The notes under the pieces were generated by a model. The model was not told the origin of the DNA, searched no databases, and worked only from the letters and a program-made list of their open reading frames with translations. From assembly GCA_038114465.1 (NCBI GenBank), contig JAYNQW010000006.1:1-64000 (forward strand): 64,000 nucleotides of DNA. The letters are read 5' to 3'. Below, piece by piece: positions 51,860 to 59,348 of the stretch; the first letter of the stretch is position 1, and every line of letters starts with the position of its first letter. Both the position numbers and the translations under genes were made by a program. The stretch comes from CALINB01 sp938045325. GTDB lineage: Bacteria; Pseudomonadota; Alphaproteobacteria; Rhodospirillales; CALINB01.

Positions 51860-52387
51860 ATGGCGCGGCTTTCTTATATCGACGATGCGGCAAAGAAATC
51901 AGTAAAGGAATTAGCCGAACGGATCAGCGCGCAGCGAAACGGTAATTTACCGAATTTATTTCGCATGCTGCTGCACAGCCCCAATGTTGCCGCGGGTTGG
52001 TTCGATTTCTTGTCATCAATCCGCAAAGAGTCGATCCTCGATGGCCGTACACGGGAATTTGTCATTATCTATGTTGCGATGCTCTTGCGCGCCGACTATC
52101 CCATCAACGACCATATACCGATCGCTCTCAAAGAAGGTATTACCCAAGACGAAATGGATGCTTTGGAATCGTGGCACACATCGTCGTTGTTTGATCAGCG
52201 CGATAAGGCGTTGCTCGCTTATGTCGAGGAATCGAGCGAGAACGTTCAGGTGCCTGATGATGTCTTCGAGGATTTACGCCGGCAGTACAGCGACCGGGAA
52301 GTCATTGAGATCACCGTATTAATCGGGGCCTATCATCTCGTGGCTCGGTTTCTCGAAGCGCTGCAAATCGACCTCGAGCCGTCCTGA
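51860..52387 (+). CDS. Carboxymuconolactone decarboxylase-like protein without redox cysteines
   Basis: 175 residues with the AhpD-like helical layout: NGNLPNLFRMLLHSPNVAAG, then ILDGRTREFVIIYVAMLLRA and DYPINDHIPIALKEG. The position of the CxxC of AhpD is occupied by ALA/PRO-type residues (RADYPINDH), while the following histidine is kept, as in the non-redox subgroup of the family. The activity is unknown; related proteins act in aromatic-compound pathways. It lies 28 bp after the TPR-PRMT gene on the same strand. Confidence 0.82.
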   Translation: MARLSYIDDAAKKSVKELAERISAQRNGNLPNLFRMLLHSPNVAAGWFDFLSSIRKESILDGRTREFVIIYVAMLLRADYPINDHIPIALKEGITQDEMDALESWHTSSLFDQRDKALLAYVEESSENVQVPDDVFEDLRRQYSDREVIEITVLIGAYHLVARFLEALQIDLEPS

Positions 52388-52695
52388 CCGGCGGCCAGCG
52401 CCAAGCTGATCGCATGAAGTGTGTTGAGGCCCTGTGCGACCGCCCACGTCGACAATCATCACGCAATCGGCGACACCGTGCTCTTTTGCTATATCAACAG
52501 CGGCCGCCATTATTTAATTGGCGCTGTCTTTTATGATTTGAAATATCCGATAGCTCAATCGATTAGACAAGAACAGCCATTGTCATGATTGGTTCGGTAA
52601 AGACGTTGCTGCAAAGCGTTTCTCCCGCTAAAAAGCCTCATCCCGTTCTGATCATGTCAGGATCGGATCGGTAAACAGACATTAAATTTGATCGG
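52388..52695. other. Intergenic stretch with a possible gene relic
   Basis: This 308-bp gap has no supported gene. On the minus strand, 52513 to about 52440 reads MAAAVDIAKEHGVADCVMIV and DVGG, which looks like coding sequence. A neighbouring frame then reads GLNTLHAISLALAAG, so a frameshifted relic of a larger gene is possible. There is no ribosome-binding site and no upstream continuation. The right part (52560-52690) shows no clear promoter motif. Confidence 0.3.
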
Positions 52696-53679
52696 ATGGC
52701 ACCTATGACTAAAGCAATACAAATTCATGAAAACGGCGGCCCGGAAGTCCTGAAATACGAAGATGTCGACGTCGGCGCACCCGGCGAGGGCGAAGCGCGG
52801 GTGAGGCACACCGCGATCGGCCTGAATTTTCTCGACATCAATCACCGCATGGGCGGTCATGGTACGCCGACACCGCCAGTGATCCTCGGCACTGAAGGTA
52901 TTGGTATTGTTGAAGAGGTCGGGCCCGGCGTGACGGAGGTTAAAGCCGGTGATCGGGTTGGCTATGCGCCACGCGCGGGGGCTTATTCGGAAGCCCGCCT
53001 TATTCCAGCGGATCGTTTGGTGCCGATTCCGGATGGGATCGATGATCGCACAGCTGCGGGGGCGCTGATGAAAGGCATGACGGCGGAATACCTGATTCGC
53101 CGTTGCTACGAAGTGAAAAAGGGTGAAACGATTGTTGCCTATGCCGCCGCCGGCGGGGTCGGTTCAATTCTATGCCAATGGGCGAAGCATTTGGGTGCAA
53201 CCGTGGTCGGCATCGTCGGTTCGGACGAAAAAGCCGAGATTGCCAAAGCGAACGGGTGTGCGCACACAATTAATTACACGAATGAAAAGATTCCTGAAAA
53301 AGTTCGAGAGCTGACCGACGGTAAGGGTGTGCCGGTGGTTTTCGATTCCATCGGCGGCGCGACGTTCAAGGACAGTCTCGATTGCCTGGCCCCGCGGGGT
53401 TATATGATCAGCTACGGCAACGCATCGGGAATCGTCGATCCGGTCCCGCTGTCCGATCTGGTTTCGCGCGGTTCGCTTTATCTCACGCGCCCGACCATGG
53501 GGACTTACTGTGTTGCGCGTGAGGATATCCTGGCCGGCACAAAAGCACTTTTTGACGTAATGCAGGCCGGGCATGTGAAAATTTCGATCGGCCAATCCTA
53601 TGCGTTGAAAGATATGGCGCAGGCGCACCGCGACTTGGAGGCCCGTAAAACAACGGGTTCGACAGTAATCGAACCGTAA
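52696..53679 (+). CDS. Zinc-independent quinone oxidoreductase (MDR family)
   Basis: NADPH:quinone reductase-type protein of 327 residues. IQIHENGGPEVLKYEDVDVG opens the GroES-like domain, and LGTEGIGIVEEVGPGVTEVK, KGMTAEYLIRRCYEVKKG and the nucleotide-binding AAAGGVGSILCQWAKHLGA follow. It lacks the catalytic zinc ligands of alcohol dehydrogenases, and VFDSIGGATF is the usual Qor segment. ATG 52696 or ATG 52705 are possible starts. Transcribed alone toward a convergent cupin gene. Confidence 0.87.
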   Translation: MAPMTKAIQIHENGGPEVLKYEDVDVGAPGEGEARVRHTAIGLNFLDINHRMGGHGTPTPPVILGTEGIGIVEEVGPGVTEVKAGDRVGYAPRAGAYSEARLIPADRLVPIPDGIDDRTAAGALMKGMTAEYLIRRCYEVKKGETIVAYAAAGGVGSILCQWAKHLGATVVGIVGSDEKAEIAKANGCAHTINYTNEKIPEKVRELTDGKGVPVVFDSIGGATFKDSLDCLAPRGYMISYGNASGIVDPVPLSDLVSRGSLYLTRPTMGTYCVAREDILAGTKALFDVMQAGHVKISIGQSYALKDMAQAHRDLEARKTTGSTVIEP

Positions 53680-53737
53680 ACATCAACGGGTTCGACGGTG
53701 ATCGTGATGGCCCCGATATCAAGGCGCGCCATGAGAA

Positions 53738-54280
53738 CTATTGAATCATACGATCAACAAGGCCGGCGCCGAGCCCGACTTTTTCGTAATGTTCCTTAAC
53801 CCGGGCAATGCGCGTGAAGACGTCCTCGAAACCGGTTTGCCTGCCGTTTTCATCCACCATGATGAGCGGACCGAAACTGTGGAACAGCGTCAGCATGTGA
53901 CCCTCTTTGCCGTCTTCGCCGGGTTTGACGATCAGCGTGTGGGTTTCGCCGGCGGGTTCGTAGACGAATGTCCCCGCGGTCGCGGTCCAGTCGTGTTCGA
54001 TGTAACCCCAGCTGCCTTCCAGGGTAAACCCGGTGACGGGCGCCGGGTGGCGGTGGCGGCCGATCACGCCTTCGCGCTTGGCCTTGGTGATGTTGACCCA
54101 GGTTCCTTGGGTGACGTTAAAGAGGAGCGGGCGGAACCAAACCTGATCGTTATCCTGGCGTGGCACCCACATGCGCTCGTCGTCTGAACCGGTATGGGTG
54201 ACCATTTCGCGTTTGGCTTCAGGCGGCAGGGCGACGTCAATGGCCTGCATGGCCTGGGGCAATGTGTGAAGTTGAGCCAA
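53738..54280 (-). CDS. Cupin protein, 2,4'-dihydroxyacetophenone dioxygenase-like
   Basis: 180 residues with a single conserved cupin barrel. Metal ligands are GRHRHPAPVTGFTLEG (HxH) and, after about 30 residues, the histidine in YEPAGETHTLIVKPG. The pattern PRQDNDQVWFRPLLFNVTQG plus this motif fits the 2,4'-dihydroxyacetophenone dioxygenase or ChrR-type cupin group, which contains Fe- or Zn-proteins. The substrate is not decidable. It converges with the quinone reductase gene, 58 bp apart. Confidence 0.8.
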   Translation of the reverse strand: MAQLHTLPQAMQAIDVALPPEAKREMVTHTGSDDERMWVPRQDNDQVWFRPLLFNVTQGTWVNITKAKREGVIGRHRHPAPVTGFTLEGSWGYIEHDWTATAGTFVYEPAGETHTLIVKPGEDGKEGHMLTLFHSFGPLIMVDENGRQTGFEDVFTRIARVKEHYEKVGLGAGLVDRMIQ

Positions 54281-54436
54281 GAAAACCTCCCTTAAACTTA
54301 TGGGTATGCTCCAAAAGTGGCTTTAGCTTAGCCCGAACGAGCCTGTCCGGCCAGCCCGTGAGCAGGTAACTTTTCGCAAGGTCCGTATTGACCGGTTATC
54401 TTAGGGAACTATGATGGGCCCGCAAACCGCACCAGT

Positions 54437-54523
54437 GCCCCTGTGGCGGAATTGGTAGACGCGCTGGATTCAAAATCCAGTTCCGGTAACGGAGTGGGAG
54501 TTCGATTCTCCCTGGGGGCACCA
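54437..54523 (+). tRNA. tRNA-Leu (anticodon CAA)
   Basis: The 87-base sequence folds as a class II tRNA. It starts GCCCCTG, has the D arm with AATTGGTAGAC, anticodon stem CTGGA/TCCAG with loop TTCAAAA (anticodon CAA, decoding UUG), a long variable arm (TTCCGGTAACGGAG) and the T arm GGGAG-TTCGATT-CTCCC. CCA is encoded. A T-run after the CCA acts as terminator. It lies between convergent-free intergenic space and the DksA-like gene. Confidence 0.96.
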
Positions 54524-54540
54524 TTTTTTAGATTTAATAA

Positions 54541-54861
54541 TTATTTGCTTTTGCAGTCCATGCATACGGCCGCGGCCGGGTAGGCGTTGAGGCGTGCTTC
54601 TGCGATTGGTTCATCGCATACCGTACAGATGCCGTAACTGCCGTCTTCGACGCGTTTTAAGGCGGCTTTGATTTCATCGATTTCCTGAAACGCCGTTTGT
54701 TCGAGGCTTTCGATAACTTCATCGCCCTCGGATTCGGTAGCCTGTTCTTCCGAGTCGGCACTCATGGGTTCGCGCAATGAACTTTCAAGTTCATCGGCTT
54801 TTTCGATGAGTTCTTGAAGTTTTTGCTCCAAGTCTTTTTTAATTGCTTCGGTGTTTATCAT
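54541..54861 (-). CDS. DksA/TraR-family zinc-finger protein
   Basis: 106 residues from ATG 54861 (MINTEAIKKDLEQ); an open frame to 54936 adds an implausible basic extension. A coiled coil (KDLEQKLQELIEKADELESS) and an acidic segment precede the C4 zinc finger GICTVCDEPI...AAVCMDCKSK (CxxC, 17 residues, CxxC) in the C-terminal 30 residues. DksA proteins bind the secondary channel of RNA polymerase and act with ppGpp, but the short acidic tip needed by canonical DksA cannot be judged here. It reads toward tRNA-Leu. Confidence 0.87.
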   Translation of the reverse strand: MINTEAIKKDLEQKLQELIEKADELESSLREPMSADSEEQATESEGDEVIESLEQTAFQEIDEIKAALKRVEDGSYGICTVCDEPIAEARLNAYPAAAVCMDCKSK

Positions 54862-54957
54862 TGAGCATGATCTCCGGCAGCTAAAATGCAATCTACAGCT
54901 GATTGAGATCATAAAATAATATCCATCTCCCGCCAATCAACCTTTCGCATAAATTTA

Positions 54958-56322
54958 ATGACAGCCATAACAGCAGCCCTAGCCCAAAAATTAACGGATA
55001 TCCGTTATGAAATGCTGCCGCCAGAAGCGGTGGATATGGCCCGGCGGCTTATTCTCGACGGTATCGCCGTCGCGGTTGCCGGTGCGAGTTGGGCCGACGG
55101 ACCGCGTATTCTGGCAGAACATTTACAAAGCCTCGGCGGCACGCCGGACTGTCAGGCCATCGGTTTTGGTTTTAAAGCCAATCCCGTGCAGGCAACCTAT
55201 TTGAATGGGACCAGCATGCACGTGCTCGATTATGAGCCGATGTGGAGCCCCGCCAATCATGCCATCTCAACAACCTTGCCGGCCGTGATGGCTTTGTGTG
55301 AGACACTTAGAGAGACCAACGGGCGGGAAGCGCTGACCGCCCTCATCAAGGGAATCGAGGTGCAAGGTTGGTTGCGTGTGGCGAGCGGACAACTCGCGCC
55401 GAAGGATTTAACGTATCACCCGCCCGGGATCACCGGGCCCTTCAGCAGCGCCGCCGCTGCTGCACATATGTTGGGTTCCGACTCAACTCAACTGCGGCAT
55501 GCGTTCGGCCTCGCTGCTTCACGCACGGGAAGTTTGCTCGCCAATATCGGTAGTATGACCAAAGCGACCCATTGCGGTCTCGGCGGCTCGCTTGGCCTCG
55601 ATGCGGCCTTGCTGGCGGCACGCGGCTTTACCGCCAATCCAAACATCTTTGAAGCCACGAACGGTTTCGCCGCTATCGTGTTTGATGAAACGTTTGATTG
55701 TGATGCGTTGCTAAGCGCCGGACCGCCGTGGCGCATTGTGGATCCTGGCCCGGCCATAAAAATGTTTCCCAACCAATTCGCGACTCATTATGGCGTGACA
55801 GCAGGCCTGACGGTTCATCCCGATATTCCCTCTTCCGAAGCCATTCAAACGGTCACACTCGTGACACCGTCAATGGCGTATATCGACCGTCCCAAACCGG
55901 AAACCGGACTCGCCGGAAAATTCAGCTGGCAGTATACTCTTGCGGCCGCACTGCTCGATGGGCGTGTCGGTATCGACAGTTTTACCGATGACCGGCGGTT
56001 TCAGGCCGATATGGAAACCCTGTTGGATAAAATCACAATCGAAATGGATGACACGATTCCCGGCACGCTCGAGGATATGCACGTCGAACTTGATGTAACG
56101 CTGCAAAACGGCGAGGTGTTGCACACACGGTGCGACGGTCCGAAAGGATTGTGGGGGTCGCCGCCGATTGAGGATGAAGATCACCTCGTGAAGGTGCGCG
56201 ATTGTTTGTCGCGTGCGTTAACGGACACGGTTATCGAAGAAGTTATCGAAAAGTGTAGAAAATTCGATTGTTTGGATGCAGACGGGATTCGTGCGCTCAT
56301 GGCACAGACCGCAAAAAAATAA
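54958..56322 (+). CDS. MmgE/PrpD family protein
   Basis: 454 residues. The family core is visible as ARRLILDGIAVAVAGAS, TYLNGTSMHVLDYEPMWSPA, HPPGITGPFSSAAAAAHMLG and IKMFPNQFATHYGV. MmgE/PrpD proteins include 2-methylcitrate dehydratase and itaconate or iminodisuccinate-type enzymes. The characteristic long alpha-helical domain is complete, but the substrate cannot be inferred. No other methylcitrate-cycle genes are nearby, arguing against PrpD itself. It starts 96 bp from the divergent DksA-like gene and is followed by a bidirectional terminator. Confidence 0.85.
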   Translation: MTAITAALAQKLTDIRYEMLPPEAVDMARRLILDGIAVAVAGASWADGPRILAEHLQSLGGTPDCQAIGFGFKANPVQATYLNGTSMHVLDYEPMWSPANHAISTTLPAVMALCETLRETNGREALTALIKGIEVQGWLRVASGQLAPKDLTYHPPGITGPFSSAAAAAHMLGSDSTQLRHAFGLAASRTGSLLANIGSMTKATHCGLGGSLGLDAALLAARGFTANPNIFEATNGFAAIVFDETFDCDALLSAGPPWRIVDPGPAIKMFPNQFATHYGVTAGLTVHPDIPSSEAIQTVTLVTPSMAYIDRPKPETGLAGKFSWQYTLAAALLDGRVGIDSFTDDRRFQADMETLLDKITIEMDDTIPGTLEDMHVELDVTLQNGEVLHTRCDGPKGLWGSPPIEDEDHLVKVRDCLSRALTDTVIEEVIEKCRKFDCLDADGIRALMAQTAKK

Positions 56323-56348
56323 CTTTTTAAAGTTTGTATGCATAAAAA

Positions 56349-56377
56349 AACAGCCCGGAAATAATATCCGGACTGTT
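56349..56377. terminator. Bidirectional intrinsic terminator
   Basis: AACAG-C-CCGGA pairs with TCCGG-A-CTGTT around a 7-base loop, with an A-run on the left and TT-rich sequence on the right. It lies between two genes that end facing each other (MmgE/PrpD on plus, the small lipoprotein on minus), and serves both. Confidence 0.8.
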
Positions 56378-56400
56378 TAATCTCTATTGCGAGGCAGCGG

Positions 56401-56661
56401 CTAGAAGCTGCAATAGCAACCGTTCGTCATGCCTTTTTTGTAGGTTTTGCCTTTGCATTTTCTTTTGTCTTCTTTCTGGATGAAGGACTTGTCTTCACCA
56501 CCGCAAAGGTCCTGACAGGCACTGACCTCTTTATTGGGTACGCAGGATACGTGCGTCCAGAGCTGATCGAATACCGACCAGTCGGTTTTCGGTTTATCTT
56601 CTCCGCCCGCGCAGCCTGCCAACAAAGCGGTCACGGCCAATACGGCAAAAATCTTTTTCAT
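56401..56661 (-). CDS. Cysteine-rich small lipoprotein with defensin-like cysteine order
   Basis: 86 residues, with a lipoprotein signal (MKKIFAVLAVTALLAGCAGG; lipobox LAGC) and AGGGAG ahead of ATG 56661. The mature part has six more cysteines in the order C-x8-C-x3-C-x15-C-x12-C-x-C (VSCVPNKEVSACQDLCGG...RKCKGK...NGCYCSF). CxxxC followed by CxC is the CSalpha-beta pattern of defensin-type peptides, although the spacings are longer than usual and the GxC before the fourth cysteine is absent. No function is known; an envelope-anchored disulfide-rich domain is the safe reading. Confidence 0.75.
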   Translation of the reverse strand: MKKIFAVLAVTALLAGCAGGEDKPKTDWSVFDQLWTHVSCVPNKEVSACQDLCGGEDKSFIQKEDKRKCKGKTYKKGMTNGCYCSF

Positions 56662-56853
56662 AAAATACTCTCCCTAATGGTCCCTTTTGACAATGCGCAA
56701 AATTTAAAGACTTACGCCACTGTGCCTATCTTGCGCCAAAAGCCCATTAACATCAACTGATGGAGGTGCTTTTTTCGCCTGGAATTCTGCGGAAAATACG
56801 AAAATATACCGCACCGGATCGCTGTGATGGCCCGTTTGCCGGGTTTAAGCGGC

Positions 56854-57771
56854 TCAGGGTGCCGCGATGGGTTCGCCCTTGATCTGGGTCCGCCACATCA
56901 CGCGTTTTTGGCTGTTATCGATGGCTTTACGGTGATGCAGTGCGCAGCGGTTGTCCCACAGAATGCCGTCGCCGACTTTCCACTCATGGGTCCAGGCAAA
57001 TTTCCATTGCGTCGCGTGGGCCCATAACGCATCGAGCAGTTTCTGGCTTTCGTCGTAATCCATGCCGACGATGTAATTGGCGGGCGGTTTGCGCCGCCGG
57101 CCAAGATAAAGCGCGCGCTTGCCGGTAACCGGGTGAACACGCACCAGCGGATGTTCGGGTCCGGTGATGTCATCCCATGTTTCTGGCAGGGTTGCCGACG
57201 GGCGTACGACGCCGGCTGAGTTCCGGCTGCTGTCGTGAACCTGGTACTTGCCTTCGATGGCTTGTTTTAAGTCATCGGGCAATGTGTCGTAGGCCATATA
57301 TTGATTGCTAAAAGACGTCTCGCCGCCGCCGTCGACAGGCACTTCAATGGAATAAAGCAGGCTGCCCGCCGGGGGTGTGTCGACATAGGAGTTATCTGAA
57401 TGCCAGTCGACTTCATGACTGCCGAGGCCTTGGTTGTGCTGCACCGGTTTGTTATCGGGGCCGATGTTGGTCACCATGGTGATTTCTTCGAGCCGGGACA
57501 GGTGGTAAGTCCCCGGCTTATTGCCGCCCGCCATATAAAATTTCCGCGACCCGGCAACTTGAACACCGCCGAAAATTTTTGAGACTTTGACCAACCGCTC
57601 ATCCGTTATGTCCTGACCGCGGAATTGCAGCACGAGATGATCCGCCCAGGCTTGATTGAGAGCCGCGGCAACGTCATCGGGAATGTCTTGGGACAAATCG
57701 ATGCCGCGGATTTTCGCTCCAAGGGCGGCACCCGTCGGAATAATTTCAAGGTTTGAAAGCGTATTCGTCAT
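56854..57771 (-). CDS. TauD/TfdA-family Fe(II)/2-oxoglutarate dioxygenase
   Basis: 305 residues. The iron-binding facial triad is in SHEVDWHSDNSYVDTPPAGS (HxD) and the distal histidine in NRCALHHRKAI; MWRTQIKG carries the 2-oxoglutarate-binding arginine. GTVV-type substrates of the family include taurine, alkyl sulfates, phenoxyacetates and carnitine-related compounds, none assignable here. It is third in the operon VOC protein, IPNS-like oxygenase, TauD, all on the minus strand with gaps below 20 bp. Confidence 0.87.
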   Translation of the reverse strand: MTNTLSNLEIIPTGAALGAKIRGIDLSQDIPDDVAAALNQAWADHLVLQFRGQDITDERLVKVSKIFGGVQVAGSRKFYMAGGNKPGTYHLSRLEEITMVTNIGPDNKPVQHNQGLGSHEVDWHSDNSYVDTPPAGSLLYSIEVPVDGGGETSFSNQYMAYDTLPDDLKQAIEGKYQVHDSSRNSAGVVRPSATLPETWDDITGPEHPLVRVHPVTGKRALYLGRRRKPPANYIVGMDYDESQKLLDALWAHATQWKFAWTHEWKVGDGILWDNRCALHHRKAIDNSQKRVMWRTQIKGEPIAAP

Positions 57772-57789
57772 GGTTGCCTCGCTGATGAT

Positions 57790-58776
57790 TTAATTTTGTT
57801 TGCCGCCGAAGGAACGTTTGTAGTTGGTGTCGATATACCACGAAACATAATCGATCATGCTGACCGGTTCAAATTGTGCCGGGTTATCCGGCCCGCAGCA
57901 GGTATCAAGTGGGTCGGCAATCGTATCGTGATTGGGGTTGAAAAATGTTGCGATCGAGTAGCGGTCTTGTTTGGCCGGCAGAACGCGATGGGGTGTCGGC
58001 ATAAACCGGCCGTTGGTCCAGCGGTTTAAATATTCACCGGTATTGACCAAAATACCGCCTTTCACATAGGGCGCATCCAGCCAGCTGCCCTCCGTCGTGA
58101 GAATTTGCAGCCCCGGTTCTTCTGTCGTCGGCAACATTGTGAGGAAACTGTGATCGCAATGGGGCGCGATGCCGAATTGGTTTTCTTCAGCCGGCATCGG
58201 CGGATAATGCGCGTTGCGCGACCACATCAAGGGATCGGTAAAGTAAGGATCAAAAAAATCCGCTGGTTTATCGAGGGCAAGAGCATAAAGCGGAATGAGT
58301 TTTCGGCCCAGCGTTACCATTTCTTGTTGATAAGCGATCATGGTTTCACGAAAGCCGTCAACATCGGGCCAGGGGTTAGGGCCGGCGAGGCGTTTGCCGG
58401 CTTTGATAAGCGGGTGGTTTGCGGGCCGTTCCAACGCGAGGTTCAAGGTCTCGTTGAGGTCGAGTTTTGTGTTCTCGTTGATTTTAGAGGACACATACAC
58501 CGTCGATTTAGGCGGAATGTACCCGACGGAACGTTCGTTGATTTTATAGTTAAGTTTTTCTTCCGCCGGTTTGGCAAAGAACGCCTTTAGTTTATCGTAG
58601 GTCCGTTCCAATAAATCCCATGGAAAGCCGTGATTGACGGCAACCATAAAACCGATGTTTTCCTGTATATGGCGAAGCCGTGCGGCGAGTTGTTCGCGCG
58701 CGCCGTCCTCACCCGCAAGATAGGGCCCCATGTCCAGTTCCGGAATTTCCGTATAATTTTTTTGAAAAACCGTCAC
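57790..58776 (-). CDS. Isopenicillin-N-synthase-like 2-oxoglutarate/Fe(II) oxygenase
   Basis: 328 residues. GTG 58776 (VTVFQKNYTEIPELD) is chosen because AAGGG stands eight bases before it; the frame open to 59058 runs through the VOC gene in another phase. The N-terminus ENIGFMVAVNHGFPWDLLER is the DIOX-N region. The core has the HxD motif in GIAPHCDHSFLTML, the distal histidine in PTPHRVLPA and the 2-oxoglutarate-binding RYSIATFF (RxS). Plant-type 2OG oxygenases and isopenicillin synthase share this. The substrate is unknown. Only four bases separate it from the VOC gene. Confidence 0.87.
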   Translation of the reverse strand: MTVFQKNYTEIPELDMGPYLAGEDGAREQLAARLRHIQENIGFMVAVNHGFPWDLLERTYDKLKAFFAKPAEEKLNYKINERSVGYIPPKSTVYVSSKINENTKLDLNETLNLALERPANHPLIKAGKRLAGPNPWPDVDGFRETMIAYQQEMVTLGRKLIPLYALALDKPADFFDPYFTDPLMWSRNAHYPPMPAEENQFGIAPHCDHSFLTMLPTTEEPGLQILTTEGSWLDAPYVKGGILVNTGEYLNRWTNGRFMPTPHRVLPAKQDRYSIATFFNPNHDTIADPLDTCCGPDNPAQFEPVSMIDYVSWYIDTNYKRSFGGKQN

Positions 58777-58780
58777 GTGT

Positions 58781-59209
58781 TTACCCTTCGAAACCAGCGG
58801 CCTCTTCAGCCGGAAAATCGATTTCAACCATAATGCCGTTGGGGTCCTTGATGAAGATCTGATGGGTGCCGTCTTCCGGTACCGTGCGCCGGTCCATCTT
58901 GATCCCGGCTTTTTCGAAACGCTCGACAAATTCATCGAGCCCGGTTGCCGTAAAGGCGATGTGATCGAGCGGCCCGGTACTGGCCGATGTCTCGCCCATC
59001 CGCTGGTCCGTATAATATTGCTCGTCGGTTCCTTTGCGGAAATTCGCCATGTGCACAATGGCGGTATCGCCGATGTAGAGCCAATGACCCGGAAAGGGGA
59101 AGGGCGGCCTGTAACCGTCTTCCATGCCGAGAAACTCTTGATAGAAGGCTTTGGTTTCTTCCAGGTTTTCCGTTTTGATGAGGAAGTGGCCTAACGTTTT
59201 CAGCGGCAT
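58781..59209 (-). CDS. VOC-superfamily (glyoxalase/bleomycin resistance-like) protein
   Basis: 142 residues with two beta-alpha-beta-beta-beta units. Metal ligands are plausible in LKTLGHFLIKTENLEETKAF, GPLDHIAFTATGLDEF and PNGIMVEIDFPAEE. Members include glyoxalases, extradiol dioxygenases and epimerases. It is the first gene of the minus-strand operon with two 2-oxoglutarate oxygenases, suggesting a ring-opening or detoxifying step in the same pathway, by inference. The ATG 59209 start is supported by the conserved N-terminal strand. Confidence 0.85.
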   Translation of the reverse strand: MPLKTLGHFLIKTENLEETKAFYQEFLGMEDGYRPPFPFPGHWLYIGDTAIVHMANFRKGTDEQYYTDQRMGETSASTGPLDHIAFTATGLDEFVERFEKAGIKMDRRTVPEDGTHQIFIKDPNGIMVEIDFPAEEAAGFEG

Positions 59210-59293
59210 CGTGTCACCGTTTTATGGGTTCAGGGGCGGCTGGATTTTACCGTTAACGGCCCGGTACCGCAAAGGGGCATCTCAGCCAAAAAA

Positions 59294-59327
59294 TAAGGCC
59301 GGTACACACGACATTGTACCGGCCTTA
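59294..59327 (-). terminator. Strong terminator after tctA
   Basis: TAAGGCCGGTACA pairs perfectly over 13 bp with TGTACCGGCCTTA around an 8-base loop. On the minus strand it is followed by TTATTTTTTGG, so it is a textbook intrinsic terminator for the tctCBA operon. It also insulates the VOC operon, which starts 85 bp further on. Confidence 0.9.
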
Positions 59328-59348
59328 ATATGTGTAATTGAGTAACCG

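Noticed and set aside
52585..52674. 29-residue plus-strand ORF before the quinone reductase
   Set aside because: No ribosome-binding site, no sensible hydrophobic or charged layout, no context.
58777..59058. N-terminal extension of the IPNS-like oxygenase
   Set aside because: Overlaps the VOC gene in another phase; the family N-terminus and ribosome-binding site fit GTG 58776.
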